Assembly: GCA_019163375.1 (NCBI GenBank)
Contig: JAFLKK010000002.1
Location: forward strand, 186,001-250,000
Direction of reading: 5' to 3'
Origin: Paludibacter sp.
GTDB taxonomy: Bacteria > Bacteroidota > Bacteroidia > Bacteroidales > Paludibacteraceae
DNA length: 64,000 bases
Made by a program: the position numbers and the translations under genes. Each line of letters begins with the position of its first letter. Positions within the stretch are counted from its first letter, which is position 1. The notes under the pieces are model-generated. The model was not told the origin of the DNA and ran no database searches. It worked only from the letters and a program-made list of their open reading frames with translations. Positions 17,062 to 26,300 of the stretch are shown here, piece after piece.

Positions 17062-18159
17062 ATGGAAGACAAATTAGTTACACTGGCTATCCGCACCTAT
17101 CAACGTGCGCAGATGATAAAGACTGTTTTGGAAGAAAGTGGCATTGAAACAGTAATTCATAATTTGAACCTCGAGCACCCCGAAATGGCTGTTGGAGTTC
17201 GCGTTAGAATTAAGGAAAGTGATTTGCCCCGCGCTTTAAAAATTGTAGAAGAAATGGAAAGCGCCTGGGAAGAAGAAACTCCCAAGGTGAAGGCACAACA
17301 AATTCTTATTCCTATCGATTTTACCGATCAGGTGCCCAAAGCCATTGATTTTGCATTTCATTTTGCTGATGTTTTAAGCGCTGAAGTTGTTTTTCTACAC
17401 GCTTATTTTAGTCCTGCGTTTACCATTTCGTCAAATCACGATTTAAGTACTTATAGCATAAGTGATAGTGAGTTGCTTCGTCGTATCGTTAGTTCGGCTA
17501 ATGCTGACGTTGATAATATGTCTAACCTCATTCACTCCAGAATTGACAAAGGGGAATTGCCCGACGTACCTTTTAGTTTCGAGTTAAAAGAAGGTGTTCC
17601 TGAGGATCAGATTTTGGATTATTGTAAAAAGCATAATCCGGCATTGGTGGTTATGGGTACACACGGTAAGAAAATTAATAACGAGCTTATTGGCAGTGTC
17701 ACTGCCGAAGTGATGGAGTCTTGCTCTGTGCCCGTTTTTGCAGTGCCTATCCAAATGACTATGGAATCGCCCGACGATATTAAACGTGTAGCCTTCCTAA
17801 CTAATTTTGATCAAAAAGATTTGATTGCCATTGATAGGGCCATTTCTCTATTCACGTCGGATAAGCTGGAAATTTACTTTGTTCATGCATCTGAGAAGAA
17901 TGAACCCTGGAGTGAAATTATGCTGGCCGGTATAAAAGATTATTTTGCAAATCATTACCCCAACCTTATTACTCATTATGCTTTGCTTGGGTCTACCGAT
18001 ACGTTGAATTTATTGGATGACTATCTGGCGCAACAAAAAATAAATGTGTTGGCTTTCAATACCCGCCGACGGAATATTTTTGTTCGTCTGTTTCATCCGG
18101 GACTGGCTTACAAAATGGTGCTTCACTCCGACACTCCACTTTTTGTAACGCATGTTTAG
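17062..18159 (+). CDS. DUF2007 - universal stress protein tandem fusion
   Basis: 365 residues in three parts. Residues about 1-75 form a DUF2007-type domain (LVTLAIRTYQRAQMIKTVLEESGIETV), a small ferredoxin-like fold. Residues about 82-225 form a first Usp domain with ILIPIDFT and the VVMGTHGKKINNELIGSVTAEVM nucleotide-loop signature. Residues about 230-365 form a second, diverged Usp domain that lacks a clear GxxG(x9)GS loop and so probably does not bind ATP. Usp proteins aid survival under starvation or stress. A weak -7-like TATCTTTA lies at about 16977-16984. The fusion of DUF2007 with two Usp domains is less usual than single Usp proteins. Confidence 0.85.
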   Translation: MEDKLVTLAIRTYQRAQMIKTVLEESGIETVIHNLNLEHPEMAVGVRVRIKESDLPRALKIVEEMESAWEEETPKVKAQQILIPIDFTDQVPKAIDFAFHFADVLSAEVVFLHAYFSPAFTISSNHDLSTYSISDSELLRRIVSSANADVDNMSNLIHSRIDKGELPDVPFSFELKEGVPEDQILDYCKKHNPALVVMGTHGKKINNELIGSVTAEVMESCSVPVFAVPIQMTMESPDDIKRVAFLTNFDQKDLIAIDRAISLFTSDKLEIYFVHASEKNEPWSEIMLAGIKDYFANHYPNLITHYALLGSTDTLNLLDDYLAQQKINVLAFNTRRRNIFVRLFHPGLAYKMVLHSDTPLFVTHV

Positions 18160-18287
18160 TTTCTTTGTATGTTTTTTAATTGCTATTCTTTGAATTTAAA
18201 TAATTTGTAATGAGTTGTTTATATGTTCAATTAAATTTTAGAAGAAAAATAAGTCAAATTTGTCAATAACTTAGCTTGCAATAATTA

Positions 18288-18316
18288 TTGAAATTATCTT
18301 TGAATGATTATATTTG
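18288..18316 (+). promoter_or_regulatory. Promoter of the Hc1-like histone gene
   Basis: TTG at 18288-18290, an 18-base spacer and TATATTTG at 18309-18316. The ATG lies 57 bases downstream. Confidence 0.65.
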
Positions 18317-18372
18317 CAGTTAATACTTAGGTTGTACTGTGCAGCCAATTAAAAACTTAATAATATTTGAAT

Positions 18373-18549
18373 ATGGAAGAATTAGTAAGCAAGATTAAAG
18401 CTGAATTTGAAGCGTTTACAACAGATGCAGATTTACAAATTGAGAAAAACAATAAGGCGGCCGGAACTCGTGCGCGTAAAAGTTCTTTGGATTTGGAGAA
18501 ACTTTTGAAAGAGTTTAGAAAAGTATCAGTAGAAGAATCTAAGAAATAG
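18373..18549 (+). CDS. Hc1-like histone H1 protein
   Basis: A 58-residue basic protein starting MEELVSKIKAEFEAFTTDAD, then NNKAAGTRARKSSLDLEKLLKEFRKVSVEESKK. This is the short histone H1/Hc1-type protein found across Bacteroidota, a putative nucleoid protein. An upstream TTG (18367) is in frame, but the ATG at 18373 gives the start I recall for relatives. It has its own promoter (18288-18316) and terminator (18573-18607), so it is a single-gene unit. Confidence 0.9.
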   Translation: MEELVSKIKAEFEAFTTDADLQIEKNNKAAGTRARKSSLDLEKLLKEFRKVSVEESKK

Positions 18550-18572
18550 TAGCTGTTTTCTTCTCAATTTTT

Positions 18573-18607
18573 AAAGCTTTCCCTTGAGTGGGAGAGCTTT
18601 TTTTTTG
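18573..18607 (+). terminator. Terminator of the Hc1-like histone gene
   Basis: AAAGCTTTCCC pairs with GGGAGAGCTTT around a TTGAGT loop (one mismatch), followed by a T run. The convergent LutA-like gene ends at 18610 and may share it. Confidence 0.85.
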
Positions 18608-18609
18608 TA

Positions 18610-19335
18610 TCAATAACCACAAGCTAAAATATCGGCCAAATGTACGCCTTTGATGGGGAGTTTGTTCTTGGCAATATACCCGTTTATATTCATCAGGCAC
18701 GATGCCTCGGTACTTACAATAAATTCTACACCGGTGGCTAAGGCATTCTGCACTTTTTTCTCGGCCATAGCAGCTGAAATAGAATTATTTTTCACCGCAA
18801 ATGTTCCTCCGAAGCCACAGCAGGTGTCGCATTCTTCCATTTCAACAAGTTCTAAGCCCGTTACTTGTGATAAAAGAAGGCGGGGCTCATCTTTAATACC
18901 ATACTCGCGCAATGCAGAGCATGAATCGTGAAAGGTAACTTTGTGTGGAAACTTGGCTCCCAATTTCTCAACTTTGAGTATGTTGACCAGAAAATCAGAT
19001 AATTCGAAAACTGAATTTTTGATTTGCTCATGTTGAGCCAAAAGTGCCGGTTTTCCTGCCAATATTTTTTGATAATGATGAATCACAAAGCTCGAACATG
19101 ATCCCGATGGGGATACAATGGGCATGTTTGGATTAAAATCATGTAAAAATTTTTCTGCCAGACTGGCCGATTCTTCCCAGTATCCGCTGTTGAATGCCGG
19201 TTGTCCACAGCAGGTTTGCTCCGGATTGTAATGCACCTTACAACCGGCTTTTTCTAGTATTTTAACCGTGTTGAATCCGGTTTCGGGGTACAATTGGTCG
19301 ATATAACAAGGAATAAATAATTGAATGTCAGTCAT
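18610..19335 (-). CDS. LutA/YkgE-type (Fe-S)-binding CCG-domain protein
   Basis: A 241-residue protein with two cysteine-rich CCG domains: CKVHYNPEQTCCGQPAFNSGYW near residue 33, and CDTCCGFGGTFAV near residue 170, with further Cys at FHDSCSALREYG. This is the LutA/GlcF C-terminal type, which holds an Fe-S cluster in lactate or glycolate oxidising complexes. LutA normally sits with lutB and lutC; neither is in the neighbourhood on either strand, so it is an orphan here. An electron-transfer or oxidoreductase-subunit role is likely; lactate as substrate is inferred from the family only. Confidence 0.88.
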   Translation of the reverse strand: MTDIQLFIPCYIDQLYPETGFNTVKILEKAGCKVHYNPEQTCCGQPAFNSGYWEESASLAEKFLHDFNPNMPIVSPSGSCSSFVIHHYQKILAGKPALLAQHEQIKNSVFELSDFLVNILKVEKLGAKFPHKVTFHDSCSALREYGIKDEPRLLLSQVTGLELVEMEECDTCCGFGGTFAVKNNSISAAMAEKKVQNALATGVEFIVSTEASCLMNINGYIAKNKLPIKGVHLADILACGY

Positions 19336-19427
19336 TGTGTTAGTAGTTAGTTATTGGTTGCAAAAGAAAGACGCAAATTCAACGTACTTTCATTGGCACA
19401 TTTTCAAATGGTACATTATCTCGTTCA

Positions 19428-20453
19428 TCAGTACCAAAAATCGGAATATACAGGTAAATGATCCGAAAAACCATCCTGGTATTTCATGCCCATGTATGTT
19501 CTGAAAAGCTGTTTACCTAAAAATACTTTGTCATCTTCAAGTAAGAAACCGGCATCAAAAAAATGAACGTCGTTTTGCCGTGTGAAAAACTTAGTGCCAC
19601 TGTTCAGCAGGTTACCCGAAACAATCATCTGATCCAACGCACCCCATTCGCCGTTGTGCTTATTCGATCCTTTGCCTTCAGTGTGCATTTTATACACCAG
19701 ATTATACAGTTCTTTTGCGGGGTTATTATTTGTAAGTGGTTTTGCTTGCAGTACTTCTGTCATGCTTTTGTTGGTTGGATAATCGTTGAAATCACCCATT
19801 ATTACTATGTTAGCACATTGATTTGATGCAAAGAGGCTATCCACCTTTGCTCTCACCACGGAGGCAACAAACAGTCGTTTGTCTTCCGATTCCAATTCGC
19901 CACCCAGTCGCGAAGGAAAGTGGCAGACAAAAATATGCAGCGTATCACCGGTTGGAATCACGCCTGACGCAAACAAAATGTCGCGGGTTTTAGTCGTTGG
20001 GGCGGTGGGGAAGTTTATTCTAATCGCCTCGTCATGAAATGGTTTGAACATGCGTGGCTGATAAAGCAATGCTACATCAACTCCGCGTGCATCGGGCGAT
20101 TCGTGATGTAGAAATTTATAGCGTAGATTTTTCAATCCGGAATAGTGCGTCAAGTCATACAGGCATTTTTTGCTTTCAATTTCGCACAGTCCCACCAATG
20201 CAGGTGCTTCCCAACCGCCTATGGCTGTGATTACTTTCCCGATATTAGCTTGTTTTTTCTGGTATTTTGTGGTATTCCAACCACGCATGCCGGTCGGCAG
20301 AAACTCACTATCATCGGTGAGCGAATCGTCAACACAGTCGAAAAAGTTCTCCACATTGTAACACATAATTTTAAAGCTTTGCTTCTCGGTGTTTTGAGCA
20401 GACAATGCAGAATGCAAAATTATTCCTATAAATACCAAGCGTAATTTTTTCAT
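19428..20453 (-). CDS. Secreted endonuclease/exonuclease/phosphatase-family protein
   Basis: About 341 residues from MKKLRLVFIGIILHSALSAQN, a signal peptide ending near residue 19. The EEP fold motifs follow: IMCYNVENFFD at the start, LVGLCEIES (metal-binding Glu), VALLYQP, IFVCHFPSRLGG, VIMGDFNDYP, and FSDHLPVYSDF at the end (catalytic Asp-His). Family members cut nucleic acids or phosphodiesters or phosphoinositides; the substrate here is unknown. An earlier ATG (20495) would overlap the end of the upstream beta-helix gene and add a non-signal leader, so 20453 is chosen. It starts 7 bases after that gene ends, so the two probably form an operon. Confidence 0.88.
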   Translation of the reverse strand: MKKLRLVFIGIILHSALSAQNTEKQSFKIMCYNVENFFDCVDDSLTDDSEFLPTGMRGWNTTKYQKKQANIGKVITAIGGWEAPALVGLCEIESKKCLYDLTHYSGLKNLRYKFLHHESPDARGVDVALLYQPRMFKPFHDEAIRINFPTAPTTKTRDILFASGVIPTGDTLHIFVCHFPSRLGGELESEDKRLFVASVVRAKVDSLFASNQCANIVIMGDFNDYPTNKSMTEVLQAKPLTNNNPAKELYNLVYKMHTEGKGSNKHNGEWGALDQMIVSGNLLNSGTKFFTRQNDVHFFDAGFLLEDDKVFLGKQLFRTYMGMKYQDGFSDHLPVYSDFWY

Positions 20454-20460
20454 ATTCAAC

Positions 20461-21927
20461 TTATTTTGTAGGTGTCCATTCATATGCTCCGGCATCCGGT
20501 GCCCCGTCGGTTAATCGGCTTTTACCATTTAGGTCGATAGGAAACAGTGTAGCAACTGCTTTGTCTGACAATCCACGTGCAGGCGAAAGTGAGTCGGGAG
20601 CAAAATTGAAATATGTTTTTTTCTCGTAATCGTAAGTTGTACTTTTAAATAGAATGTCGTTTTTCTCGTACCACCTGATATTTGTGAACATGCTAAGATC
20701 TCTAGCGGTTGAAGTCCGGATATAGCAATGATCAAATGCTCCCTTGTATTGATCCATTGTTGGGGACGCAAAGCTGAATTCGTTTTCTGCAGAGCCCGAA
20801 ATAATACAGTTTTTAAACGTATTCTCCATTGGAACCGTAAGTTTTAAATTCATGATCATTAGTGCAGGATTTTTGTCGCGTGGAATAGCTTGCACGTAAC
20901 TGTTGTCGAAATAGTTGGCAATGGTGCAATGCGTGAAGCTGTGTTTTCCACCATTTAAATACACGCAATAGCTGCTACTGTTTGATATTTCAGTATTTGT
21001 CACCGTAACGTTCCCATTTTGAATCATTAATCCGTATAGCAGAAAATTATGAATTTTACAATCAGAAATGCGTAGTTGCGGGATACTGTTTTTAGTATTC
21101 ACAAAATTTATACCAACGTACCCACTGTTCATATTTACATGGTTCAGCGTGTGGTTTCCATGCTCCCAAAGTAAATAAACGCCACCCCACTGTCCGGCCA
21201 CATTGTTGTAAGGTACCGGCGTTGAAAACTGGATATCGTCAAGCCTGTCGCCCCGCAGGGTAATAGGTTTATTGGCAGTTCCTTCGGCTTTTATATTTCC
21301 ACGTACGATTAAATTTGCATTGTTGTGAAAGAAAAGTCGGCAACCGGGATTCAATGTCAGTGTTTTAGCCGAGTCGACCGTCAAATTGCCATAAATAAGA
21401 TAGGGTTTGTCGGCGGTCAGTGTGGTGTCATTTTTGATTAACTTGTTACGAAACAACTCCATATCCTGCCCATAGGCCTTTAATTTGATACTCTTTTTTA
21501 CGCCGTTGGTTATGCAATTCAGTGAGTCTTCGATAAATAGGGGTGAGTTTGCATTGTTTGGATTGATAGTTACAGCAACAAAAATATACAAACTGTCATT
21601 GGGTCTGATTTCTATGTTTTCAAATTCGTTGGTGGCTGATTTACTACCATCAACATTTATTTTAAAAAAAGAAGTGCTACCACTCATTATTTTGATTGAG
21701 CTAATATTTAAGCCCACTTTGTTTCGGTTGTATAGTACTATTTTGGAAGTAGCACTACCTAAAGTTGTGAAAACGGTATCAAAAGACAAGCTGTCTGTCG
21801 AGAATTCCAATCTGTATTTTGGGTCTGACGAGATAAAATCATCATTGCACGAATAAAGTCCGACAATGAACGAGATGGAGAATATGATTGTAAATAGAGT
21901 TGTAAATTGTTTTTTAAGACAAATCAT
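20461..21927 (-). CDS. Right-handed parallel beta-helix lipoprotein
   Basis: A 488-residue lipoprotein: signal MICLKKQFTTLFTIIFSISF with lipobox Cys27 (VGLYSCNDD). It has an N-terminal domain of about 130 residues with immunoglobulin-like character (LEFSTDSLSFDTVFTTLGS), then repeated short strands such as GNIKAEGTANKPITLRG, NHVNMNSGYVGINFVNT and GNVTVTNTEISNSSSYCVYLNGG, the pattern of a parallel beta-helix. It closes with SRLTDGAPDAGAYEW, a common end of such helices. It probably sits at the cell surface and binds or cleaves polysaccharide, but no catalytic residues can be assigned. A minus-strand -7 element (CAAATTTA, 21981-21988) lies upstream. Confidence 0.8.
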   Translation of the reverse strand: MICLKKQFTTLFTIIFSISFIVGLYSCNDDFISSDPKYRLEFSTDSLSFDTVFTTLGSATSKIVLYNRNKVGLNISSIKIMSGSTSFFKINVDGSKSATNEFENIEIRPNDSLYIFVAVTINPNNANSPLFIEDSLNCITNGVKKSIKLKAYGQDMELFRNKLIKNDTTLTADKPYLIYGNLTVDSAKTLTLNPGCRLFFHNNANLIVRGNIKAEGTANKPITLRGDRLDDIQFSTPVPYNNVAGQWGGVYLLWEHGNHTLNHVNMNSGYVGINFVNTKNSIPQLRISDCKIHNFLLYGLMIQNGNVTVTNTEISNSSSYCVYLNGGKHSFTHCTIANYFDNSYVQAIPRDKNPALMIMNLKLTVPMENTFKNCIISGSAENEFSFASPTMDQYKGAFDHCYIRTSTARDLSMFTNIRWYEKNDILFKSTTYDYEKKTYFNFAPDSLSPARGLSDKAVATLFPIDLNGKSRLTDGAPDAGAYEWTPTK

Positions 21928-21980
21928 ATAAAAGTCGGCTGAGTTAAGCGTCGTGACCCGAAATCAGAAAATAATTACTG

Positions 21981-21988
21981 CAAATTTA
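21981..21988 (-). promoter_or_regulatory. -7 element of the beta-helix lipoprotein gene
   Basis: The minus strand reads TAAATTTG, a TAnnTTTG match, 54 bases ahead of the start codon. No -33 match at the usual spacing. Confidence 0.4.
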
Positions 21989-22077
21989 CTTTAAATAATT
22001 CAAACTAGACCATAAGCTGCTTGAAACTGAATTGATTTTTATTGTGTGATATTGATGTGGGTTTCGTTTTAAAGACT

Positions 22078-22085
22078 TATATTTG
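22078..22085 (+). promoter_or_regulatory. -7 element of the small conserved gene at 22113
   Basis: TATATTTG lies 28 bases ahead of the ATG. A TTG at 22052-22054 is 23 bases upstream, at the long end of the accepted spacing. Confidence 0.5.
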
Positions 22086-22112
22086 TAGAACAAATCCATT
22101 AAAATACCAACT

Positions 22113-22391
22113 ATGGCAAGTAGAAGAAAGCTAAAGAAAACAATTCAGTTTATTTCATCAGAATTAATTTCAGATATTTATTTTCGTTGTTTGATGACTA
22201 AAGACATTGATGCTGAAAAAGTTGATGCAGTATCGGTTGTCGTTATGGCACTCAGTCGCGAATATATTTTGCGTGCAAACCGTCCCGACGGAAAAGACAA
22301 TCCGAAGTTAGTGAAAGCATACTATCGTAAGATGTTTATCGATTGGCAATTGGCAATCCAGGGGGTGATTAAAGAAATTGAAAGTATCTGA
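22113..22391 (+). CDS. Small conserved hypothetical protein
   Basis: A 92-residue, mainly helical and basic-start protein (MASRRKLKKTIQFISSELISDIYFRC), with ALSREYILRANRPDGKDNPKLVKAYYRKMF in its second half. No signal peptide, membrane segment or known catalytic motif. Similar short proteins are widespread in Bacteroidales with no known function. It has its own -7 element and a strong terminator (22411-22450), so it is a single-gene unit, convergent with porT. Confidence 0.75.
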   Translation: MASRRKLKKTIQFISSELISDIYFRCLMTKDIDAEKVDAVSVVVMALSREYILRANRPDGKDNPKLVKAYYRKMFIDWQLAIQGVIKEIESI

Positions 22392-22410
22392 TAGTAAGTT
22401 TATCGGATAA

Positions 22411-22450
22411 AAAATAAGGCAGTCAACGAATTGATTGTCTTATTTTTTTT
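22411..22450 (+). terminator. Terminator of the small conserved gene
   Basis: AAAATAAGGCAGTCA pairs with TGATTGTCTTATTTT (two imperfect pairs) around a short loop, followed by T8. It may also serve the convergent porT gene. Confidence 0.85.
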
Positions 22451-22472
22451 ATTGATTATTTTGTTGGTATTA

Positions 22473-23186
22473 CTATTCAAAATTGAACGAGAGTGTAATC
22501 ATTTTTGATGTTAGTTTTGAAAGCGCCAATGTGTATTTTTTGTCATTGTCATTCAAAAATCCTGCATCCCGTTGATCGAGAGGGGTTAGTATGTCATTGA
22601 GTCCGATAGCAAATTTGAGTTCGGGTGCCATTTTGAAAAAAGAGAAATATAAATCGCATCCCACGCCAAATTCGGTGTAAAATCCGAGTGGTTTTAACAA
22701 TATTGGATTTTCCTTGTTTCGTCCCAGATCGAAATAAGCACCACCGCCCCAAAGTAGATAGGGTCTGTAATTCCCTTTTCGTTGCGCACTGTATTTTATG
22801 TGTAGAGGCACACAAACCGGAATTGATGAAACGAATATTGAATCGGTGGTTGTGCTACCTTCGTAGGTATAGTTTACCTGTCTATCGCCAAAATGCAGAG
22901 TGGGAGTAAAGCGTAAACTAAAATATTTGCTAAGTCGTAAGTCGCTGATAATTCCTACTGTAAAGCCCGGATTAAGTTTAGAAACATCGGCATGATAAAT
23001 TCGTCCATTGATATCCAGATTACTTGGCGCAATGCCAAAATCCATAGCATTTATCCCCAGGGAGAATCCAAAATGAAGGGTTCTATCATCGATGTAAGGT
23101 AAATTACCTTGCGCAAAAGCGGTGGAGCCAATTTTGAAAATAAAGAAAGTAAGCAACAAGTATTTTTTTAAATTCTTCACCAACAT
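22473..23186 (-). CDS. porT: PorT-family outer-membrane protein
   Basis: A 237-residue protein with a signal peptide (ending STAFAQG, about residue 26) and a predicted outer-membrane beta-barrel: alternating strands such as LHFGFSLGINAMDFGI, FSLRFTPTLHFGDRQVNYTY, YRPYLLWGGGAYFDLG and a C-terminal ITLSFNFE with terminal aromatic. The start of the mature region resembles PorT (Sov/PorT group), which in Porphyromonas gingivalis is needed for type IX secretion of gingipains. It sits alone here. The family also includes less specialised barrels, so the T9SS role is probable but not proven. Confidence 0.78.
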   Translation of the reverse strand: MLVKNLKKYLLLTFFIFKIGSTAFAQGNLPYIDDRTLHFGFSLGINAMDFGIAPSNLDINGRIYHADVSKLNPGFTVGIISDLRLSKYFSLRFTPTLHFGDRQVNYTYEGSTTTDSIFVSSIPVCVPLHIKYSAQRKGNYRPYLLWGGGAYFDLGRNKENPILLKPLGFYTEFGVGCDLYFSFFKMAPELKFAIGLNDILTPLDQRDAGFLNDNDKKYTLALSKLTSKMITLSFNFE

Positions 23187-23328
23187 AAATTTAGTTCAGT
23201 AATAATGCAGTTAGGGTTCGGAAAATGGTAGTCAATCTCTAGAGATAAACGTTTAAAGTTTTGTATTATTGCTTACTCCACTTAACGAAATGTAGAATAT
23301 GGGTGAGCAGTCCGTTATCATCTGATTT

Positions 23329-26300
23329 TTAGCGCTGCAAAGTTACAGACATTAGTCCAATAATCACATCGTTTGCCACTGTTTGTACAGAAATCTTACG
23401 CAGTATTTTAGTAATGTCTAATGGCATATCCAATAATAATGCAGCACCACCATCAATTTTCCTGCCATAAACTCCGTCAATTTTGAGATCTTTCTGCAAA
23501 TCATTGCTCACTAGACCGGTTTTTAGGTGAAGTCGGTAGGGTCGAGAGGCATTTAACTTGAAAGCCAGTCGGTCTTCAAAATAATCTTGTTCAATAGGAC
23601 ACCAATTTTCAGGATTGACTAACTCCAATGTGTCCCTCGAACCATCCGTATATTCCACGTTTATTCGCCCATTTATAAAATGTGTTTGCATATGATTGGT
23701 AGTGCCCGCCATAAGCAGATAAGCGTGAGATGCCGAACCGCTCAATGGGGTATTGAGTGTACTTGGGAAATTATCCCAAAGTGATGAGAATGCTATGTTT
23801 TTACCAGTAGATGGAGTGCGAAAAGGCACGCCAAGTTTTGTTTGCAGAACATTGTTTTGGACGTTTTTTCTAATGCCCGCATCGTCAATTATTGCTGTTG
23901 TTGTAGGATGACACCATTCGCCAGTGCCTTGTGTGGGAATCTGAAGGGTGGTGTAGGGCGACCGCGGTGAAAGATATTTGTTTTTGAATATATTTGTTAC
24001 CGAATCATTGAAAAGTTGATCCATTTTTATCTGTTCACAGTTAGCACCATTTACATTGGAGAATGCCGCCATCTTTTTTATCATTCTTTGTTCAATCTCA
24101 ATATTGATAGGTTGCCACCATTTCATTTGTCCCTGAGCCAGTTCCACAAAGATGGTGCGATGTCCCGTTGCTCCAACAATGGTGCCGCTGATAGTATTCG
24201 GTTTTGAAATCACCTTGTCAAGCACTTTTTGAGGATCCACTAAGTTGGTTATTTTAGCGTTGGAACGAAACTCAAACTGCGCATTTTGTCTTGAGATAAT
24301 TTCAGAATATTGATTTGCCAATTTTCTCCCGCCCCATATTATCTCTATTTTTCCGGAATTGGAAGCCGTAATCTCAATAAGCGGACAGCCATTTGCTACT
24401 TCTGCTAATTTCCATTCAATGGATTTCCCGTTCAACGTAAGGGAAGTTATACTGTCGGAACATGCTTTGATTTGAAGTTTGAAGATCAACGGTTTTTCAA
24501 AATGTGGCTGAACGATATAGGTGTCGGTTTTTCCGGAACGTTTAAAATTGAATTCGATATCGGGTGTGGCAATAGATGCGTGATCCCACGACTGGGGGAA
24601 GCCCGGACGAAGGATCAGCTGTCCGTTCATAGCATCAGGAATGATGCCGAAAAGCCCTTCGACTACCGCCCTCGACGTCGTGCCGATAGGATCGCCAAAA
24701 TCGCGGTAACTCTCACCACGAGCCGCGTCATAATAACTTATCTGTCCCACATTTCCGGGACTTGCACCGAGATACATGCCGTCGAGAATAGAACTTTTCA
24801 GTAACTTGAAACCTTCTTCGTTACGACCTACCTGCCAGTATGCAAGAGCGGTATGCGCCACTTCGGCAAATGCCACGTTGTTGATAGACCATGAGTAGGG
24901 TAGCCAATTACTGGTCGAAATCGTGGCATAACCTTCATCTTTTAATCCTTTGGCCACAACCGGAATATGAGGAATTTCAGTGTCGAGGTAGCGTGTTGCC
25001 TGATAACCTTGAAAAGCATCCTGAACTTCCGAATCGATAGCGTGGTAAATAGTCCACACGGCAGCACTTTCGTGTACTTTTTTCTCTCCCATGAAGTCCT
25101 GATATTCGGCCCAATGACCTTTTCCGGATATCCAGAGGCGGGCGTTAAGCGCTTTCAGAATTTTTTCAGCTTCTTTGGCATAAGGTTTCGGATCCTGTCC
25201 TGTTTTGATTGCAATTTCGGCTGCCATTTTATTGGCTCGAAAGTTATAGGCCGATGAATGCGTAACAGCACCACTGTTGTAATAAAGTGCATCGCTGGCC
25301 CAGATACAGCAGTAAGCATCGTAAAGTCCATCATTGTCCGGATCGTAATTACGTTTTTCCCAGGCTAAGCTACTTGTCAGTACCGGCCATATTTTCGTTG
25401 CATATTCCAAATCACCTGTCCAATTGAGATGCCAAAGCAGTTCGTCGATATAGCACAGGTTCATATCGTAATGGTGCATTTTATTGTTTTCATGGGGATT
25501 ACGGCAAATGTAACCGTTGCTGTACATCTGCGTTCCCCAACTTTTTTCGGCGCGTGCTAAATTCAATGCCGTGTCTTGTGTAGGATGCGGGCGGGTTGGT
25601 GGAACAGCAGTGACCTGAGAACTGGCATATGCATCAAAATGCTTGCGGGCGCGGTCGTGCCAACCAAGCACATCGCCAGTATAAGCAGCACGCCACCCGC
25701 TTAAAGGCATGCGCCAACCAACAGCTCCATGAAGCCAGGTTTCACCGCTCCAAATACCATCGGCTGCAACTGCTAATGTACCGCCCAACGTATTTAAATA
25801 TGGATCGGGTGTGTCTATTTTGATGCGAGAAGCCAGTACAGAGCGATCGGCTTCCGATTTCCCGAAAATTGAAGGCAATGAGTTATATCTTACCGTCTCC
25901 GTATTTTCAGGAAGTTTTATCAATAAATAGAAAGTCGTGTTTCCACTTAGATTCATTTTTCCCAATAAAACCGGTAAGTCCGGATCAATCGATAAGGTTG
26001 CTTTCGTTGGAAATGTACCGACTAGTTTTTTGTCCTGCTTTGCTCCAAAGGTCAAACTGAAACTGTTTTTATTCAGCGTGTAGATATTTCCTATGCAATA
26101 TTCCGGTTTAAGTTCGAAACAATCGATTGGGTCAACGCCCAAATCACCTTCGCGACTGAAGCGGGTATCGGAAGCGCCTCCGAATTTCCACGATAATAGT
26201 GTTTTGTTTGGGATACCAAAAGTTTCTACTTTGATAATAATTCCTTCGGCCTGACTCATCGCGAGTGCAGTTAAGCAGATGTGACCTTTTCCCAACAGCG

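Noticed and set aside
18367-18372. TTG start for the Hc1-like histone
   Set aside because: The ATG two codons later gives the N-terminus I recall for relatives.
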